Assembly (NCBI GenBank): GCA_964564595.1
Contig: CAZMCA010000175.1
Location: 1 to 7,258, forward strand
Length of the DNA stretch: 7,258 nucleotides
DNA from: JBEVOS01 sp964564595
GTDB lineage: Bacteria > Pseudomonadota > Alphaproteobacteria > Caulobacterales > Aquidulcibacteraceae
Reading direction: 5' to 3'
Position numbers and translations under genes: made by a program. Under the pieces are notes generated by a model, which saw nothing but the letters and a program-made list of their open reading frames with translations, was not told the DNA's origin and did no database searches. This document shows, piece after piece, positions 6,429 to 7,258 of this stretch; within the stretch, counting starts at the first letter, position 1; each line of letters starts with the position of its first letter.

Positions 6429-7258
6429 GTGCGCATTCTGGTCGCGCCAGATTCGTTCAAGGATGCGCTGAGCGCGCGCGATGCGGCGGAGGCGATCGCG
6501 CGCGGACTTAAGCGCCACGCCTTCCCGCACAAGATCGTGACGTTCCCGATGGCCGATGGCGGCGAAGGCACGATGGACGTGCTGGCGGCGCGCCTTTCGT
6601 TGCAGAGCGTCGAGATCGAGGTCGCCGATCCGCTCTTCCGCCCACGACGTGCGCGCTACTTGCTCGGCGGCGAGCACGCGGTGATCGAGCTTGCGGAAGC
6701 GGCGGGCCTGCAAATACTGGCGTCGGCTGAGCGCGATCCGCTCAACACGACAACTCTTGGCGTCGGCCAAATGATCGCGGATGCTTTGGCGCGTGGCGCG
6801 CGCGACATTTTCCTCGCGATTGGCGGCAGCGCGACGAACGATTGCGGCGTCGGTCTGGCGAGTGCGCTTGGTTGGCGTTTTCTCGATGAAGCGGGCCAGC
6901 CGATCCGTCCCGTCGGCGGCGCGTTGCATCGCATTGCGCGGATCGAACCGCCTACAACGCCGCTCCCGCACTTTGTGCTGCGCGTTGCGCGCGACGTGCA
7001 GATTCCGCTGCTCGGCCCAACTGGCGCGGCGCACATGTTCGCGCGCCAGAAAGGCGCGGACGATGCCGCCATCGCAACGCTCGAAGCCGGCGCGGCGCAC
7101 CTGTGCGAGATCGTGCACGCGCAGATCGATCTTGGCCGGCCAGAGACCTTTGGCGGCGTCGGCGCTGCGGGCGGCGCAGGGTTCGGCGCGATGGTGTTTC
7201 TCGGCGGCGGTCTCTACGACGGCGCCGAGGCCGTGATGGACGCGATGGACTTTCAAGC
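6429..7258 (+). CDS. Glycerate kinase (GarK/GlxK family), 3'-truncated
   Basis: Phosphorylates D-glycerate with ATP, linking glyoxylate, glycolate or sugar-acid breakdown to glycolysis; GarK and GlxK of this family are 2-kinases. The frame stays open from a GTG at 6429 to the window end: 276 residues plus two bases, of the usual 375-380. Seen: the N-terminal APDSFKDALSA (6-16), PMADGGEGT (40-48), IELAEAAGL (87-95), the LNTTTLGVGQMI block (105-116), IGGSATNDCGVG (131-142), GPTGAAHMFARQKGA (196-210) and GVGAAGGAGFG (243-253). The usual C-D-V-x-N-P-L segment reads R-D-V-Q-I-P-L here (188-194), and the usual PQKG is RQKG. The GTG is chosen because it gives the family N-terminus directly; no Shine-Dalgarno sequence is visible. 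It starts 2 bases after moeA, so it is probably transcribed with the Moco genes, without an obvious metabolic link. The glycerate kinase family is clear; which symbol applies (glxK, garK or other) is not. Confidence 0.93.
   Translation, partial: MRILVAPDSFKDALSARDAAEAIARGLKRHAFPHKIVTFPMADGGEGTMDVLAARLSLQSVEIEVADPLFRPRRARYLLGGEHAVIELAEAAGLQILASAERDPLNTTTLGVGQMIADALARGARDIFLAIGGSATNDCGVGLASALGWRFLDEAGQPIRPVGGALHRIARIEPPTTPLPHFVLRVARDVQIPLLGPTGAAHMFARQKGADDAAIATLEAGAAHLCEIVHAQIDLGRPETFGGVGAAGGAGFGAMVFLGGGLYDGAEAVMDAMDFQ

Noticed and set aside
6243..7256. Open frame of 337 codons on the - strand at the right edge
   Set aside because: It lies opposite the glycerate kinase and the end of moeA, both with clear family motifs. 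Its composition is typical of an antisense frame in GC-rich DNA.

Overview
The window is a GC-rich stretch of bacterial chromosome in which every supported gene lies on the + strand and is tightly packed. Alphaproteobacteria is the best guess, from the strong G/C third-position bias, the close-to-canonical glutathione-dependent class III alcohol dehydrogenase, and the MoaA and MoeA sequence style. I see no mobile element, CRISPR array, tRNA or rRNA, and no intergenic gap longer than about 52 bases.

Left part (1-2460) holds catabolic or detoxification genes. It opens inside frmA (adhC), for S-(hydroxymethyl)glutathione dehydrogenase, of which the C-terminal 216 residues are visible. Two bases later comes a small uncharacterised P-loop NTPase with an atypical Walker A motif. 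After 52 bases follows pobA (4-hydroxybenzoate 3-monooxygenase), whose known catalytic residues fall at the same numbers as in the Pseudomonas enzyme.

Central part (2502-6426) is a nearly complete molybdenum cofactor (Moco) operon: moaA-moaD-moaE-moaB-moaC-moeA. Neighbouring genes overlap by 1, 4 or 8 bases or are separated by 1 base, so translation is probably coupled throughout. MoaA and MoaC convert GTP to cyclic pyranopterin monophosphate. MoaD and MoaE form molybdopterin synthase, which adds the dithiolene sulfurs. MoaB (MogA-like) would adenylylate molybdopterin and MoeA inserts molybdate. The MoaD-activating enzyme (MoeB), MobA and molybdate transport are not in the window, nor is any molybdoenzyme.

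Right edge (6429-7258) is a glycerate kinase of the GarK/GlxK family, starting 2 bases after moeA and cut off by the window end.

This is mostly ordinary metabolism, and I found no convincing undescribed system. The points most worth a second look are: the P-loop gene coupled to frmA, with Met at the Walker A Ser/Thr position; a perfect 16-bp palindrome in the 41-bp pobA-moaA gap, together with a possible leaderless start for moaA; a moaE ribosome binding site written in the codons of the MoaD Gly-Gly tail; and an altered signature segment in the glycerate kinase.
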